From a bacterium (GTDB taxonomy: Bacteria > Cyanobacteriota > Vampirovibrionia > Gastranaerophilales > Gastranaerophilaceae), in assembly GCA_004558955.1 (NCBI GenBank), contig SFZC01000002.1:1-44791 (forward strand): a stretch of 44,791 nt of DNA, in the 5' to 3' direction. Positions 8,793 to 16,898 of this stretch are shown piece by piece. Below the pieces are notes generated by a model. It saw nothing but the letters and a program-made list of their open reading frames with translations. It was not told where the DNA came from and did no database searches. The translations under genes were made by a program, and so were the position numbers. The stretch's first letter is position 1. The number at the start of each line of letters is the position of its first letter.

Positions 8793-9003
8793 TTAAAATA
8801 CCCGTATGCACAGGATTACTTACTAAAATTTCGTTATAATTTTTATCGGACAAGTTTAATTCCGAGTTCAGTTGTTCTGCAAAATACGTTCTATATTTAT
8901 TTCTGTCTATCAATTCGGATTTATTCTTCTTCAGTCCTGAACCGAAATCACGATAATATCCGGCATGAATATTTGAATCCGGAACCTTCAAGACAAAGCC
9001 CTA
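8779..9003 (-). pseudogene. Decayed gene remnant truncated by REP R1
   Basis: The minus strand encodes about 73 residues with protein-like composition (KVPDSNIHAGYYRDFGSG, then KSELIDRNKYRTYFAEQLNS). It has no ATG start: upstream the frame meets a TAG at 9001-9003, and another frame just above it continues with protein-like sequence (ESCQKELASFQK), suggesting a nonsense change or frameshift. Its last residues and stop codon (LSRSA, stop) are encoded by the REP hairpin itself, so the insertion seems to have replaced the original 3' end. Family not recognised. It could instead be a short hypothetical gene starting at TTG 8991. Confidence 0.4.
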
Positions 9004-9161
9004 TTTTCTGAAAACTCGCCAATTCTTTTTGACAGCTTTCAAATCGGCTTATCTTTTTTAAAATTTAGCCTGAGATTTTGTAATATATCTTTACTAAAAC
9101 GATAAAAAAGGCATTTTTAAACGCATAAAAAACTTTATTAATACATAAGGTAGGTAAAATT

Positions 9162-9884
9162 ATGAATGTTCAACCAACATCGATTGGAAACTCAAACATA
9201 GACTTTTGGCTTTCAGGTAAAACTCCGTCACAAACTCAAATTACCCCAAAAGAAACATACGACAGCGTTTATTTCACCTCAGGTCTGAATGAAGATTTAA
9301 AAATCAACAAAGAAAAATCTATCGCAGGTCCTGTGTTTGACGGAATTTTGAACGACAAAAAGACCTCAATGAAAGTAATTACCGACAATGATATCACCTA
9401 TTTGGAAGGCAAAATTGGCGATAAAAAACTTCGCCTTCAATCTGAAAATAACCACTATGTCGGAGATTACAACAGCGAACCGGTCGAAATGACCATAGAT
9501 TACGAAAAGCCGTCAAAGTTTAGCAAATTTTACCATACAACACTTTTAGGACAAGCGTATCGACCTGATTATTTCAATATTCAAGGAAAAATCGGAGAGA
9601 AAGAATTTAGTTTGGCATTGCCAAATGCAGAAGTTCCAAAAGATGAAGATGTCAGAGATTTACTTGCGATAACCCTGTTTGATAACGGTTTGCAGGCAAG
9701 AACCTACAACAGTAAAATAGTGACGTTGTATCATTCAAAACTTGCAAAATCAAGTTACAAAAAGCATCAGGAACAGCGTGAAAAAATTATCGATGCAAAT
9801 ATTATGCCATTGGTTTCTCAAGCCTCAGGTCTTTTAATTGGTGCTATAATGACTGCCTTCATCGGCAAATTTATTAAAAAATAA
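9162..9884 (+). CDS. Hypothetical tail-anchored protein, 240 residues
   Basis: I do not recognise the family. The N-terminus has a polar stretch with NIDFWLSGKTPSQTQ, similar to the NPSDYWLNKKLPQNQ start of the unknown protein at 33148, and a DSVYF motif. The middle (residues ~45-190) looks beta-rich with repeated short K/G/D turns (LEGKIGDKKLRLQ, IQGKIGEKEFSLA). Residues ~215-237 form a single C-terminal hydrophobic helix (LVSQASGLLIGAIMTAFIG) followed by KFIKK, suggesting tail anchoring in a membrane. AAGGTAGG just upstream of the ATG is a good ribosome site. It is convergent with the GNAT-like gene, 10 bases away. Confidence 0.7.
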   Translation: MNVQPTSIGNSNIDFWLSGKTPSQTQITPKETYDSVYFTSGLNEDLKINKEKSIAGPVFDGILNDKKTSMKVITDNDITYLEGKIGDKKLRLQSENNHYVGDYNSEPVEMTIDYEKPSKFSKFYHTTLLGQAYRPDYFNIQGKIGEKEFSLALPNAEVPKDEDVRDLLAITLFDNGLQARTYNSKIVTLYHSKLAKSSYKKHQEQREKIIDANIMPLVSQASGLLIGAIMTAFIGKFIKK

Positions 9885-9894
9885 AATTTTATTG

Positions 9895-10815
9895 CTAACT
9901 GATACAATTTCTTATAAATACCGCAAGAGCCTCAAGAAAGGTCTTTCTTGACGGAACATCACGTTCAGGCAGAATTTCAAAACCTTTTATCCTGTTGTTC
10001 CAATCCTCTAGCTCTTTGTCTGACAATTTCATATCAATTCCGACAGGGTGAGCTTCTTGCGGGAACAAAAAATGGCGTTTGCCTGTTTCCTTGATAGTTT
10101 CAAGCATTTCCTTCATCGCACTGCAATATAGAGATTTATTTCTGTCTAAATAGTATGTATCTTCTCGTTTTGAAATAATCGGGGTAATATTTCTGCGAGA
10201 AACACCTTTTGCCTGATATTCAGGCAACTCCGTAATCATATTCTCAAAATTATCAAGAGTTTTCAATTTAACATCAAAAGTCGTACGAGGTCTGAACCCC
10301 ATTTTTGTATGAAAAACAACAGAAGGAACCATTGATCTCAACGGAATTTCTTTTATACCGAGTTTCGTTGCAAATTCACACGTTGCTTGAAGTAACCTGA
10401 TTTGAGTTCCCGCCACTTCGTCATTATCGTTGGATTCTATAAATCCGAATTGCAAAGCTCGAGGCTTACCGTCTTTATAATCGGTAACTCCAAAACGTTT
10501 TGTCCCTAAAGTTTTATTATTTTCAAACGCTTTTAGTCGATATTCCCTTCGGTGGTCAGTACAAATATTTTTTCCGCAAATCAAAATATAATCAACAAAA
10601 GCCTTTATCGGATTACCCGTTTGCAAATCCATAACTGTCGTTTCGCCGGAATGTAAATGTTCAGGTCGAAAAGTATCCGTATATAAGGTATCCAAAGTCT
10701 TTGAATGCACGGAATCAGCGATTTCACGATAAGTCTTTGTGGTATTTTCAAACAAAACCTCAAGCGACCTTGCAGGGTTCATTTTTTTGTAAAATATGGG
10801 TAAATCAACTAGCAT
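9895..10815 (-). CDS. GNAT-like acetyltransferase domain protein
   Basis: This 306-residue protein has a central segment like the GNAT acyl-CoA-binding core: EVAGTQIRLLQATCEFATKLGI (motif A region) followed after 15 residues by VVFHTKMGFRP, resembling the usual FYxKxGF motif B. The N- and C-terminal thirds are not recognised. No signal peptide or membrane segment is evident, so it is probably cytosolic; the acceptor is unknown. The start may be ATG 10815 or the in-frame ATG 10782 (MNPARSLEV). Homologues appear to me typical of lineage-specific proteins in this group, but I could not verify that. The next 296 bases upstream contain no gene but a MITE-like element. Confidence 0.55.
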   Translation of the reverse strand: MLVDLPIFYKKMNPARSLEVLFENTTKTYREIADSVHSKTLDTLYTDTFRPEHLHSGETTVMDLQTGNPIKAFVDYILICGKNICTDHRREYRLKAFENNKTLGTKRFGVTDYKDGKPRALQFGFIESNDNDEVAGTQIRLLQATCEFATKLGIKEIPLRSMVPSVVFHTKMGFRPRTTFDVKLKTLDNFENMITELPEYQAKGVSRRNITPIISKREDTYYLDRNKSLYCSAMKEMLETIKETGKRHFLFPQEAHPVGIDMKLSDKELEDWNNRIKGFEILPERDVPSRKTFLEALAVFIRNCIS

Positions 10816-10975
10816 ATTTCTAATAAAACCCGTAAAAATAAAATTTGCTATAATTATGAAGAAAATAATAGATTTATAAATATGTAAAAGTTAAGTTATT
10901 AGGAAAAAGTATTAGTATTATTGGGGTTTGTTGTCGCTTCCATGTCTAAAAAAATGTAATATAGAAAATATCCGA

Positions 10976-11100
10976 TTTATCCTTTTCTTATCCTTGGAAT
11001 TATCCTTTTTCCCAGTTGGTTTGTGAAAATTTGCCTCAAACTTGGACAGAGTTTGAATTTTTGTAAGGATAGAAAAAGAATAAAAACTTCCAAGAAGTGG
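10976..11100. repeat. MITE-like long palindromic element, copy C1
   Basis: About 125 bases align with 20851-20976 at roughly three quarters identity. The ends are inverted: TTTATCCTTTTCTTATCCTT at the left and AAGGATAGAAAAAGAATAAA at the right. A nested inner stem is formed by TCAAACT and AGTTTGA around a short loop. No reading frame is inside. It ends about 12 bases before the stop of the RAYT gene. Confidence 0.6.
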
Positions 11101-11111
11101 TGGGAAAAAGT

Positions 11112-11642
11112 TTATTCAAAATTCAAATCAATTATTTCTTTAATATCTGTATTACTGCCCCAATTAATATCATAAAATTTATTTTTAACAAATTTATTAA
11201 AAGATGAATATTCCCAATCTTTTACGGATTTTGCATATCCATGTTTTACAGGGTTATAGTGGATGTAGTTTATTTGATTGTTTAAATCCTTTTCATCTAT
11301 AATTGTATGCTCAAAATATCTTCTTTGAAATATACCTTTTTCACCCTTGTTTAAATAACCGTAGGTTGGGGTTTCTACCCCAACATTTATGTTATGAGAA
11401 AAGTAATATTTTATAGAAGTAATTATTTTAGGATAGTCCTTTATGTTTTCGGGATATAAAATCATATGAATATGTTCAGGTAAAACACAAATTGCAATGA
11501 GTTCATAGTTAAAATATTTTTTAGAGTTAATAATTGCTTGTTTTAATAAGTTAATATTTTGTATAAAAATCGTTTGCCTGTTATATGCTACTATAATTAG
11601 ATGAACATAACCATTTTCAATAAATACTCTACGATAATTCAT
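11112..11642 (-). CDS. REP-associated tyrosine transposase (RAYT, Y1_Tnp superfamily)
   Basis: This 176-residue single-strand DNA transposase shows the HUH core: LPEHIHMIL with H57 and H59, and YIHYNPVKHGY with the likely nucleophile Tyr126. The C-terminal KSVKDWEYSSF is also typical. RAYTs excise and join REP hairpins next to a GTAG tetranucleotide. Residues 87-94 (VGVETPTY) are encoded by a complete GTAG-led hairpin inserted in frame, in a loop between the two catalytic motifs. Another hairpin of the same class lies 27 bases upstream of the ATG. TAAAAT at 11649-11654 ends six bases before the ATG. Whether the protein is still active with the insertion is unknown. Confidence 0.88.
   Translation of the reverse strand: MNYRRVFIENGYVHLIIVAYNRQTIFIQNINLLKQAIINSKKYFNYELIAICVLPEHIHMILYPENIKDYPKIITSIKYYFSHNINVGVETPTYGYLNKGEKGIFQRRYFEHTIIDEKDLNNQINYIHYNPVKHGYAKSVKDWEYSSFNKFVKNKFYDINWGSNTDIKEIIDLNFE
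11361..11384 (+). repeat. REP-like hairpin R2 inside the RAYT gene
   Basis: GTAG (11361-11364) is followed by a perfect 8-bp stem GTTGGGGT/ACCCCAAC with a TTCT loop. The unit is 24 bases, exactly eight codons, so the frame of the host gene is kept. Confidence 0.85.
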
Positions 11643-11668
11643 GCTCTTATTTTATAACCAATTATGTT

Positions 11669-11692
11669 GTTGGGGTAGAAACCCCAACCTAC
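11669..11692 (-). repeat. REP-like hairpin R3 upstream of RAYT
   Basis: This is the same 24-base unit as in the RAYT gene, with stem GTTGGGGT/ACCCCAAC and GTAG on the minus strand at 11689-11692. It lies just upstream of the RAYT promoter. Confidence 0.85.
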
Positions 11693-11715
11693 AAGCTTAG
11701 TAAGATAACCCTTTT

Positions 11716-11736
11716 GGTGCAAAAATTGCACCCTAC
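11716..11736 (-). repeat. REP-like hairpin R4 (GGTGCAA class)
   Basis: A perfect 7-bp stem GGTGCAA/TTGCACC surrounds an AAA loop, with GTAG on the minus strand (11733-11736). It is unrelated in stem sequence to R2/R3 but has the same leader tetranucleotide. Confidence 0.75.
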
Positions 11737-11746
11737 AGACTATATA

Positions 11747-12679
11747 TTATTTGTTTAAGTATTTTAATATTTCATTATAAACAGCAAGACGAGCTTCTTG
11801 TTCTTCTTCCTTCGTCGGATTTGACTTCATAACCTTTATATAATGCTCCCATATACCTTTTTCAACAAGATTTTTTTTGATATTTTTCATGTCATTTAGT
11901 GGTATATGTCCTTCAATAGTGAAAACTGCACCCGGATGGCGTGATATGTTACTTCCCTCGTAGCCACAAGACAAGCAGGTAATTTTACGAGGCAATCTGT
12001 AGGAATCCGGTAACCTGTCAACAAGTGTACCTTCTCCATCAGACCAAGAGTAATGCATATGCCAACGGTTATCTGCAAAAGTTGGTTGTACATCTTGGTA
12101 GCAATTATTATTTTTGAAAAAATCTAAATATTCACCATTCTTTTTTAGAGTCATATAACGTGCACCATAAGAGTCACTATATTCTTGACACGTTCCAAAA
12201 TTTGCTAATGTATATTCACCTTTTTGTGGTGGTAATTTATATTTTTGGTAGTCTCTAGTAGCTTTTGGTGAAAAGAAAACTATATCACCGGTATTATCTT
12301 CGCAAATTTTCTTTTCAAATATTCCATTATTTTTAGCTCGAAATTCTGAAAGCAGATCATCTGCAGTTTGTTTTATATGTTGTTCAAAAATTTCTTTTTC
12401 TTTTAACCAACTAGTACGAAGTCTAGCTTGTTTAGCAGCTTCTTCTGCAGCTTTTTTTAATTTGTTTTCTTTAGATTTTTTTATAGGGTAATTCAGAATA
12501 TCAATAAATTTTTCAAATAAACCTTTTGCAGGCTTGTTACAATTACCTAAAAAAGAAACTGTATCGCTTTTGGTGTCAAATTTATTAATTTTCATATTTG
12601 CTTTTATATTGCCATATGTTAGTTTTTGGTTATTCTGTTCAACATTACCTTTATCAAAATATGGTCTTACCGGATTCAT
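11747..12679 (-). CDS. Hypothetical protein, 310 residues
   Basis: The family is not recognised. Residues ~60-120 form a Lys/Glu/Ala-rich helical stretch, probably coiled coil (KENKLKKAAEEAAKQARLR), followed by a mixed globular region with several aromatic residues (HMHYSWSDGEG) and a CLSCGYEG segment that could bind a metal with another ligand pair. The N-terminal DTVSFLGN resembles a short motif in the protein at 9162. No signal peptide or membrane segment is seen. TGAGG about 11 bases before the ATG may be the ribosome site, and TATACT near 12713 a promoter element. It lies between REP hairpin R4 and a repeat copy, within the accessory region. Confidence 0.65.
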   Translation of the reverse strand: MNPVRPYFDKGNVEQNNQKLTYGNIKANMKINKFDTKSDTVSFLGNCNKPAKGLFEKFIDILNYPIKKSKENKLKKAAEEAAKQARLRTSWLKEKEIFEQHIKQTADDLLSEFRAKNNGIFEKKICEDNTGDIVFFSPKATRDYQKYKLPPQKGEYTLANFGTCQEYSDSYGARYMTLKKNGEYLDFFKNNNCYQDVQPTFADNRWHMHYSWSDGEGTLVDRLPDSYRLPRKITCLSCGYEGSNISRHPGAVFTIEGHIPLNDMKNIKKNLVEKGIWEHYIKVMKSNPTKEEEQEARLAVYNEILKYLNK

Positions 12680-13102
12680 TCTACGACGACCTCACATTTT
12701 ACATTTTCCCATAGTATATAAACGTGTATCAATAAAAATAATTGCTTAGTCGATATACAATATTTACAATTCTTAATGAGTAAGTCGGAGCCGTGGTGCG
12801 TTGGTATTCATTCAGTCCAATAACTTGGAAATTTCTCATTATATCTGCCACATTTTCTCAAACGGCAAGTCAAATTATATTGAAATTTTTAATTTTAAGT
12901 GTAAGACATTTTAATTTTAAGTGTCTAGTTATATTTATTTAATTAATTTTATTGTTTGCTTATCGCTTACATTTATATAAAGTATTTTTGAAGTATATAA
13001 TTGCTATATCATATTTATTTTGTTACAAAAGTTAATATATTCTAAAGTTTTTAATGATATCTTCCGTTAAATAGTTGGTATACATATATAGGTAATAATG
13101 TT
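12680..13102. other. Long intergenic region upstream of the EF-hand gene
   Basis: This 423-base AT-rich gap contains the promoter region of the minus-strand gene at 12679, the first copy of repeat A/B (12843-12932, listed separately), and AGG at 13090-13092, a possible ribosome site 10 bases before TTG 13103. No other gene is visible. Confidence 0.6.
12843..12932 (+). repeat. Dispersed repeat A+B, copy 1
   Basis: The left part (12843-12880) contains CACATTTTCTCAAAC and is shared with 20564-20590 and 22711-22750. The right part (12883-12932) contains two spaced copies of ATTTTAAGTGT and recurs at 20670-20718. Its outer ends are loosely inverted (CTGCCACATTTT against AAGTGTCTAG), suggesting a decayed MITE. 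Confidence 0.55.
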
Positions 13103-16100
13103 TTGACGACACCAAATATTAACAATAAAAGTCAAGTAAATAACGTGAAGTTAAGTGCTTTCAAGGCTGGGACTAAGAAGTCACAGATGAAATCCAGTGC
13201 TTCTAAATCTGTATTTGATTCACTTGATACAAACAAAGATGGTGTTATTTCACAGAATGAATTAAAAGGTATTGTTAAAGGTAAAGTCAAAAATAAAGAT
13301 GGTAAACTTGTAGAAAAAGAATATATAAAATTAAAAAATTTGGGAAACGGTCGTTCGCTTGTTATTGACTCAAATGGTAAACAATGGATCAGGGCGCATG
13401 ATGGGATTATACTCAAATCCGCACATGACAATGCAAAATCGAGGGGGGGGACTTTTCCCGATAAAAAAAGTTTGGCTACAGCGAATTTTTTAGCAAAAGA
13501 ATTTAACAGTGCGAAAAAATCGTTTGATGCACAAATGAAAAAAGACGGCTGGGCTGGTGATTTAGCTGATGGAATAAGTCGTGCTTGGACTTGGGCAACA
13601 GATTCAAAAAACAGTGCAAATTATGTTCGTGAAGATTTGAAAAATCAGAGAAAGAATGTCCAGGATTTACAAAAAGCTGCAAAACAAGGTCAAGCTCAAT
13701 TTAATGCGAAGTTTAAAGAAATTTATGGCGTAAATTATAATCAGCAAGCCATGGATAAATATATGGCAGAACCGACTGAAGCAAATTACAAAAAAGCTTT
13801 CGGTTCAAAGGTTAAAAATATAAAAACAAGGGTTGATAAATATAATAAATCACAAGACACCGGTGCTGTTGCAGTGAAAACTACCACAAAAGTTACTGCT
13901 GGTGTTGCAATAGGTGTAGCAACAGGCGGAACGGGTTTTGTAGCTTTAGGCACAGCCGTAGCTGCAACTACTGCGTCATCTATTGTTATTGAAGAAACAG
14001 ATGCATTGAAAGTTAAAGATGCAGTAACCAAGGGTAAGTTTGAATTTAGAGAAGGTACTGATCATAAAAAGATTTTCAAAGATGCCGCGTGGGATGGAGC
14101 TTCTGTTTTAGCAGGTGGTGCTGTTGGTAAAGCTACAGGAACTATAATTCAAGGTACAGGTAAAATGGCTGTTGCAGGTCGTACAGCAATGAATGTAACA
14201 GGTGATGTATCAATGGGTGCAGCACAGGAATATGCTGAAACAGGGCAAATTACGGCAATAGGGGTTGCTACAAATGCTGTAATGTCCGGTGTTGGTAGTG
14301 TGGTTACAAGCGGAGTTTTAACTAAAGGATATAAAGCTGTAAAAAAAGGCTTTGGTAATGTCGCAGATAACGTTAGTCAAAAATTTTCGACTAAAAAATC
14401 AAATATTCCGGAAATTTATTATGATTCTAATGGAAATATTTTTGCCGGTGGTGTAAGCGGTTCTTCTTCTGGAGGTGGTTTCTTTAGCAAAATTAAAAAT
14501 AAAATTTCTGATAAGTTTAGTTCAGAAACACCTATGGAAAAACAAGTTAGAATTACAAATGAAGCAAAAACCCAAAGAGCAATTGATAGCGGACTTAATG
14601 ACGCTATTGCTCAAGGAAAAGTTAATTCTGATATTCTTGACAGAATAAACGCACGTGGTTCAAATGCTTCAATTTCAGATTCAACAACAGGTTATGCTAT
14701 TTCTGACAGGCTGATAGATGCTTTGGAACGTCAGAAAAACGGAAATACTTTTGTTACAAGATTAAGTGATAATGTCAATTTAAGCAATATTTCTCAGCAT
14801 ATTGAAAATGGCGGAGTTTGTTCGGTAAATGGAAAATTGTACATTAATAATAACGGTGAAGCTGTACATATACGAATGTCACAAAAAACATTTGATAGAC
14901 TGTTTGATCCGATGAAACTTGCTACAATGTCGCAAGATGGTGGAACTCATATTTGTGTTGCAACTTCTCAAATAAATTCTATGCTTGAAACTCCGGCAGG
15001 ACGTACTCGTTTGTTTACAATGCTAGAAGATACGGGTGATGGTATTAAAGTAAATCTTGCTAATGGAAAAAGTCCTATATTTTTCCCAAATGGCAAACCT
15101 GTAAAAATGCCGGGAAGATTTATGACCAATGCACCTGATGGTGTGCAGATGATTGAACAAGCATTTATGGCAAATAATATTAAAAAGTCTTCAACAGCAC
15201 AGATGACAGATATTTCAACATTAAGTGCAGATAGTCTTGGAAAACAGTCTACTGAAGTTATGAATAGAAGGTCTACTGATGAGGCTGCAAGAGATATTGG
15301 CGGAAGTCGTCAAATATCATTCGCAACTCAAAAAGGCAATGCTTTTAAAGGTTTTACTTTTAAAGAAAATGTACGTGAGGATTTAGAAAAATTATTAAAT
15401 GATTTTGTACCGGGGCAAGATGTAATGGTTTGCCACTGGGGCGGACATGCTAAATCTGTTGTTAATTATGATCCAACAACTCAAATTGTAACTTATCGAG
15501 ACCCGATGAGTTCAGGTGTAGATACTCAATGTACATTTACTCAATTTATGAATAAAGGTTCACATGATTACGGACTACAAATTTCACTTCAAAAATCTTC
15601 ACCGGTATCAGTATCGTCTATACCTAAGGAGCATAATGCTTCTACAGTTCCAACACCTCAACCAACGACAACACCTGAAGTTTCAGTGCCGGTAAGACCA
15701 AAAGAAGTATCTGTAACAACAAATACAAGTAACTTTGTTTCGAAAACTACAAATCTGACAAATAGTCCTTCGGTAGTTGCTCATACAGCTGATGGAGCAC
15801 CTATTCGTGCAAGTGTTACACAAAGTAATGTAGTAATTATAAAAAATGGTAAATATACTCCTATTAAAATTCCAAAACCAGGAACTTCGGAAGCTATTCT
15901 AGAAACAAGTACTGATACATTTTTAATTATTAAAAATGATAATGGTAAAGTTTCAATTGTCACAAGTGAAACACCTGAGCTAATGCCAGCTTCAAATTCA
16001 ACAACCCGAACTACAGCTTCTGCACAATCTCAACCGGAAGCTAAACCCGTTACAAGAAAAAGAGTTGAATTAACTTATGGTAATACTAATACTTCAAGGG

Positions 16101-16282
16101 TAAATACACCTGCTAATACGGTTTCTTCAAAACCAAAACCTGTATCAAGACCGCCTTTAGAAATTCCTGCAGGTGCAAAACTTATTGATACCGTTACAAT
16201 AATGGGCAAACAATGCCGTAGAATACAAATGCCAAATGGTGAATTTTTAACAGAGTTTGGTGGTAAATGGAAAAAATTATGA
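13103..16282 (+). CDS. Large EF-hand and calpain-like cysteine peptidase-domain protein, 1059 residues
   Basis: Residues 42-53 (DTNKDGVISQNE) form a perfect EF-hand calcium loop. Residues ~255-295 are a Gly/Ala/Thr-rich hydrophobic stretch (TAGVAIGVATGGTGFVALG) that could insert in a membrane. Residues ~590-830 resemble calpain (C2-type) peptidases: Cys618 in GGTHICVATSQINSML followed by TPAGRTRL, His782 in CHWGGHAKSV, and Asp800 in YRDPMSS where calpains have Asn. A Pro/Thr/Ser-rich linker (~835-870) and a short C-terminal module ending FGGKWKKL follow. No classical signal peptide is seen. The start is TTG, with AGG 10 bases upstream. It could be a calcium-responsive effector or toxin; the small gene 28 bases downstream may be its partner. 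Confidence 0.6.
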   Translation: MTTPNINNKSQVNNVKLSAFKAGTKKSQMKSSASKSVFDSLDTNKDGVISQNELKGIVKGKVKNKDGKLVEKEYIKLKNLGNGRSLVIDSNGKQWIRAHDGIILKSAHDNAKSRGGTFPDKKSLATANFLAKEFNSAKKSFDAQMKKDGWAGDLADGISRAWTWATDSKNSANYVREDLKNQRKNVQDLQKAAKQGQAQFNAKFKEIYGVNYNQQAMDKYMAEPTEANYKKAFGSKVKNIKTRVDKYNKSQDTGAVAVKTTTKVTAGVAIGVATGGTGFVALGTAVAATTASSIVIEETDALKVKDAVTKGKFEFREGTDHKKIFKDAAWDGASVLAGGAVGKATGTIIQGTGKMAVAGRTAMNVTGDVSMGAAQEYAETGQITAIGVATNAVMSGVGSVVTSGVLTKGYKAVKKGFGNVADNVSQKFSTKKSNIPEIYYDSNGNIFAGGVSGSSSGGGFFSKIKNKISDKFSSETPMEKQVRITNEAKTQRAIDSGLNDAIAQGKVNSDILDRINARGSNASISDSTTGYAISDRLIDALERQKNGNTFVTRLSDNVNLSNISQHIENGGVCSVNGKLYINNNGEAVHIRMSQKTFDRLFDPMKLATMSQDGGTHICVATSQINSMLETPAGRTRLFTMLEDTGDGIKVNLANGKSPIFFPNGKPVKMPGRFMTNAPDGVQMIEQAFMANNIKKSSTAQMTDISTLSADSLGKQSTEVMNRRSTDEAARDIGGSRQISFATQKGNAFKGFTFKENVREDLEKLLNDFVPGQDVMVCHWGGHAKSVVNYDPTTQIVTYRDPMSSGVDTQCTFTQFMNKGSHDYGLQISLQKSSPVSVSSIPKEHNASTVPTPQPTTTPEVSVPVRPKEVSVTTNTSNFVSKTTNLTNSPSVVAHTADGAPIRASVTQSNVVIIKNGKYTPIKIPKPGTSEAILETSTDTFLIIKNDNGKVSIVTSETPELMPASNSTTRTTASAQSQPEAKPVTRKRVELTYGNTNTSRVNTPANTVSSKPKPVSRPPLEIPAGAKLIDTVTIMGKQCRRIQMPNGEFLTEFGGKWKKL

Positions 16283-16310
16283 TAAAATTAATATGTTAAT
16301 ATATTAATTA

Positions 16311-16655
16311 ATGGACTGTTTTATGACTAAAAACAATAATGGCTTCGATATTGAATATTTAGAATATAAAATTAAACAGGCACAAGAACATAATGAACCA
16401 ATTGATAATTATGTTTTGCGTGAAATTTCCTGGTTACAGCAGCAGTTAGATATTTTTCTTGAAAAGTCGAAAGAAGAAGGTAAAGATATTGAAACAGATT
16501 TTGATATTGCAGAAATTGAAATTCGTCAGTATGCAGCAATGAAGCAGTTGGCACAAAAAATCAATCATCCTTGTGATATTTATGATGAAAAAATAAAACA
16601 GGTTCAAATAAGATTTTTTGGCGAAGAAGGTTATAAACAATTTTTTGGAGGGTAA
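16311..16655 (+). CDS. Small acidic helical hypothetical protein
   Basis: This 114-residue protein (or 110 from the ATG at 16323, MTKNNNGF) is charged, probably all-helical, with no membrane segment: IEYLEYKIKQAQEHNEPID, then LQQQLDIFLEKSKEEGK and AAMKQLAQKINH. The family is not recognised. It begins 28 bases after the EF-hand/calpain-like gene and ends 16 bases before an IS3 terminal repeat. Position and size would suit a chaperone, inhibitor or immunity partner of the large protein, but nothing in its sequence proves this. Confidence 0.6.
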   Translation: MDCFMTKNNNGFDIEYLEYKIKQAQEHNEPIDNYVLREISWLQQQLDIFLEKSKEEGKDIETDFDIAEIEIRQYAAMKQLAQKINHPCDIYDEKIKQVQIRFFGEEGYKQFFGG

Positions 16656-16671
16656 GTTAAATTGTGTGGTG

Positions 16672-16826
16672 TGAACTGTACCCAAAAAAGTGGACAATGG
16701 AAATTTAAATTGTTTAATAGAAAGAAAGAGGTACAGAAAATGGCAAAACGACAAATCCAATTTACCCACGAGCAGATAGAAATCTTGCTCAAAAATCCAA
16801 ATGTAGAAAGTATTAGCAGCCTGTAG
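16672..16826 (+). mobile_element. IS3-family insertion sequence remnant (left end)
   Basis: The segment starts with an IS3-type terminal repeat (TGAACTGTACCC followed by AAAAAAGTGGACA, 16672-16696). A ribosome site GAAAGAAAGAGG precedes an ATG at 16740 encoding only 28 residues (MAKRQIQFTHEQIEILLKNP and onward), like the N-terminus of IS3-family OrfA proteins, ending at TAG 16824-16826. The rest of the transposase and the right terminal repeat are missing. Confidence 0.6.
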
Positions 16827-16858
16827 ATATTTCCCCTCACAATATAATTCATATATTT

Positions 16859-16878
16859 AAAGGTTGTATGCAGCCTTT
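16859..16878 (+). promoter_or_regulatory. Imperfect palindrome over the helicase -35 box (possible operator)
   Basis: AAAGGTTG and CAGCCTTT are inverted with one mismatch (a G-T wobble in RNA) around TATG. The candidate -35 box TTGTAT (16864-16869) lies inside it, so a dimeric regulator bound here would block transcription of the helicase operon. Confidence 0.4.
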
Positions 16879-16892
16879 TATACTAATATGAT
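16864..16892 (+). promoter_or_regulatory. Promoter of the helicase-J-PspA operon
   Basis: TTGTAT (16864-16869), a 17-base spacer and TATGAT (16887-16892); the -10 box ends six bases before ATG 16899 with no Shine-Dalgarno. An alternative -10, TATACT, lies at 16879-16884. Confidence 0.5.
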
Positions 16893-16898
16893 TGATTT

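Larger units (their letters stand above)
8760..9161. other. Gene-poor stretch with one REP hairpin and a gene remnant
   Basis: This 402-base interval holds a GTAG-led hairpin next to smpB and a decayed reading frame on the minus strand (both listed separately). From about 9050 to 9130 nothing is recognised. The last ~20 bases contain AAGGTAGG, the ribosome site of the gene at 9162. Confidence 0.6.

Noticed and set aside
8781..9011. 76-codon plus-strand open frame after smpB
   Set aside because: Opposite strand of the gene remnant; begins inside REP hairpin R1 and has no ribosome site.
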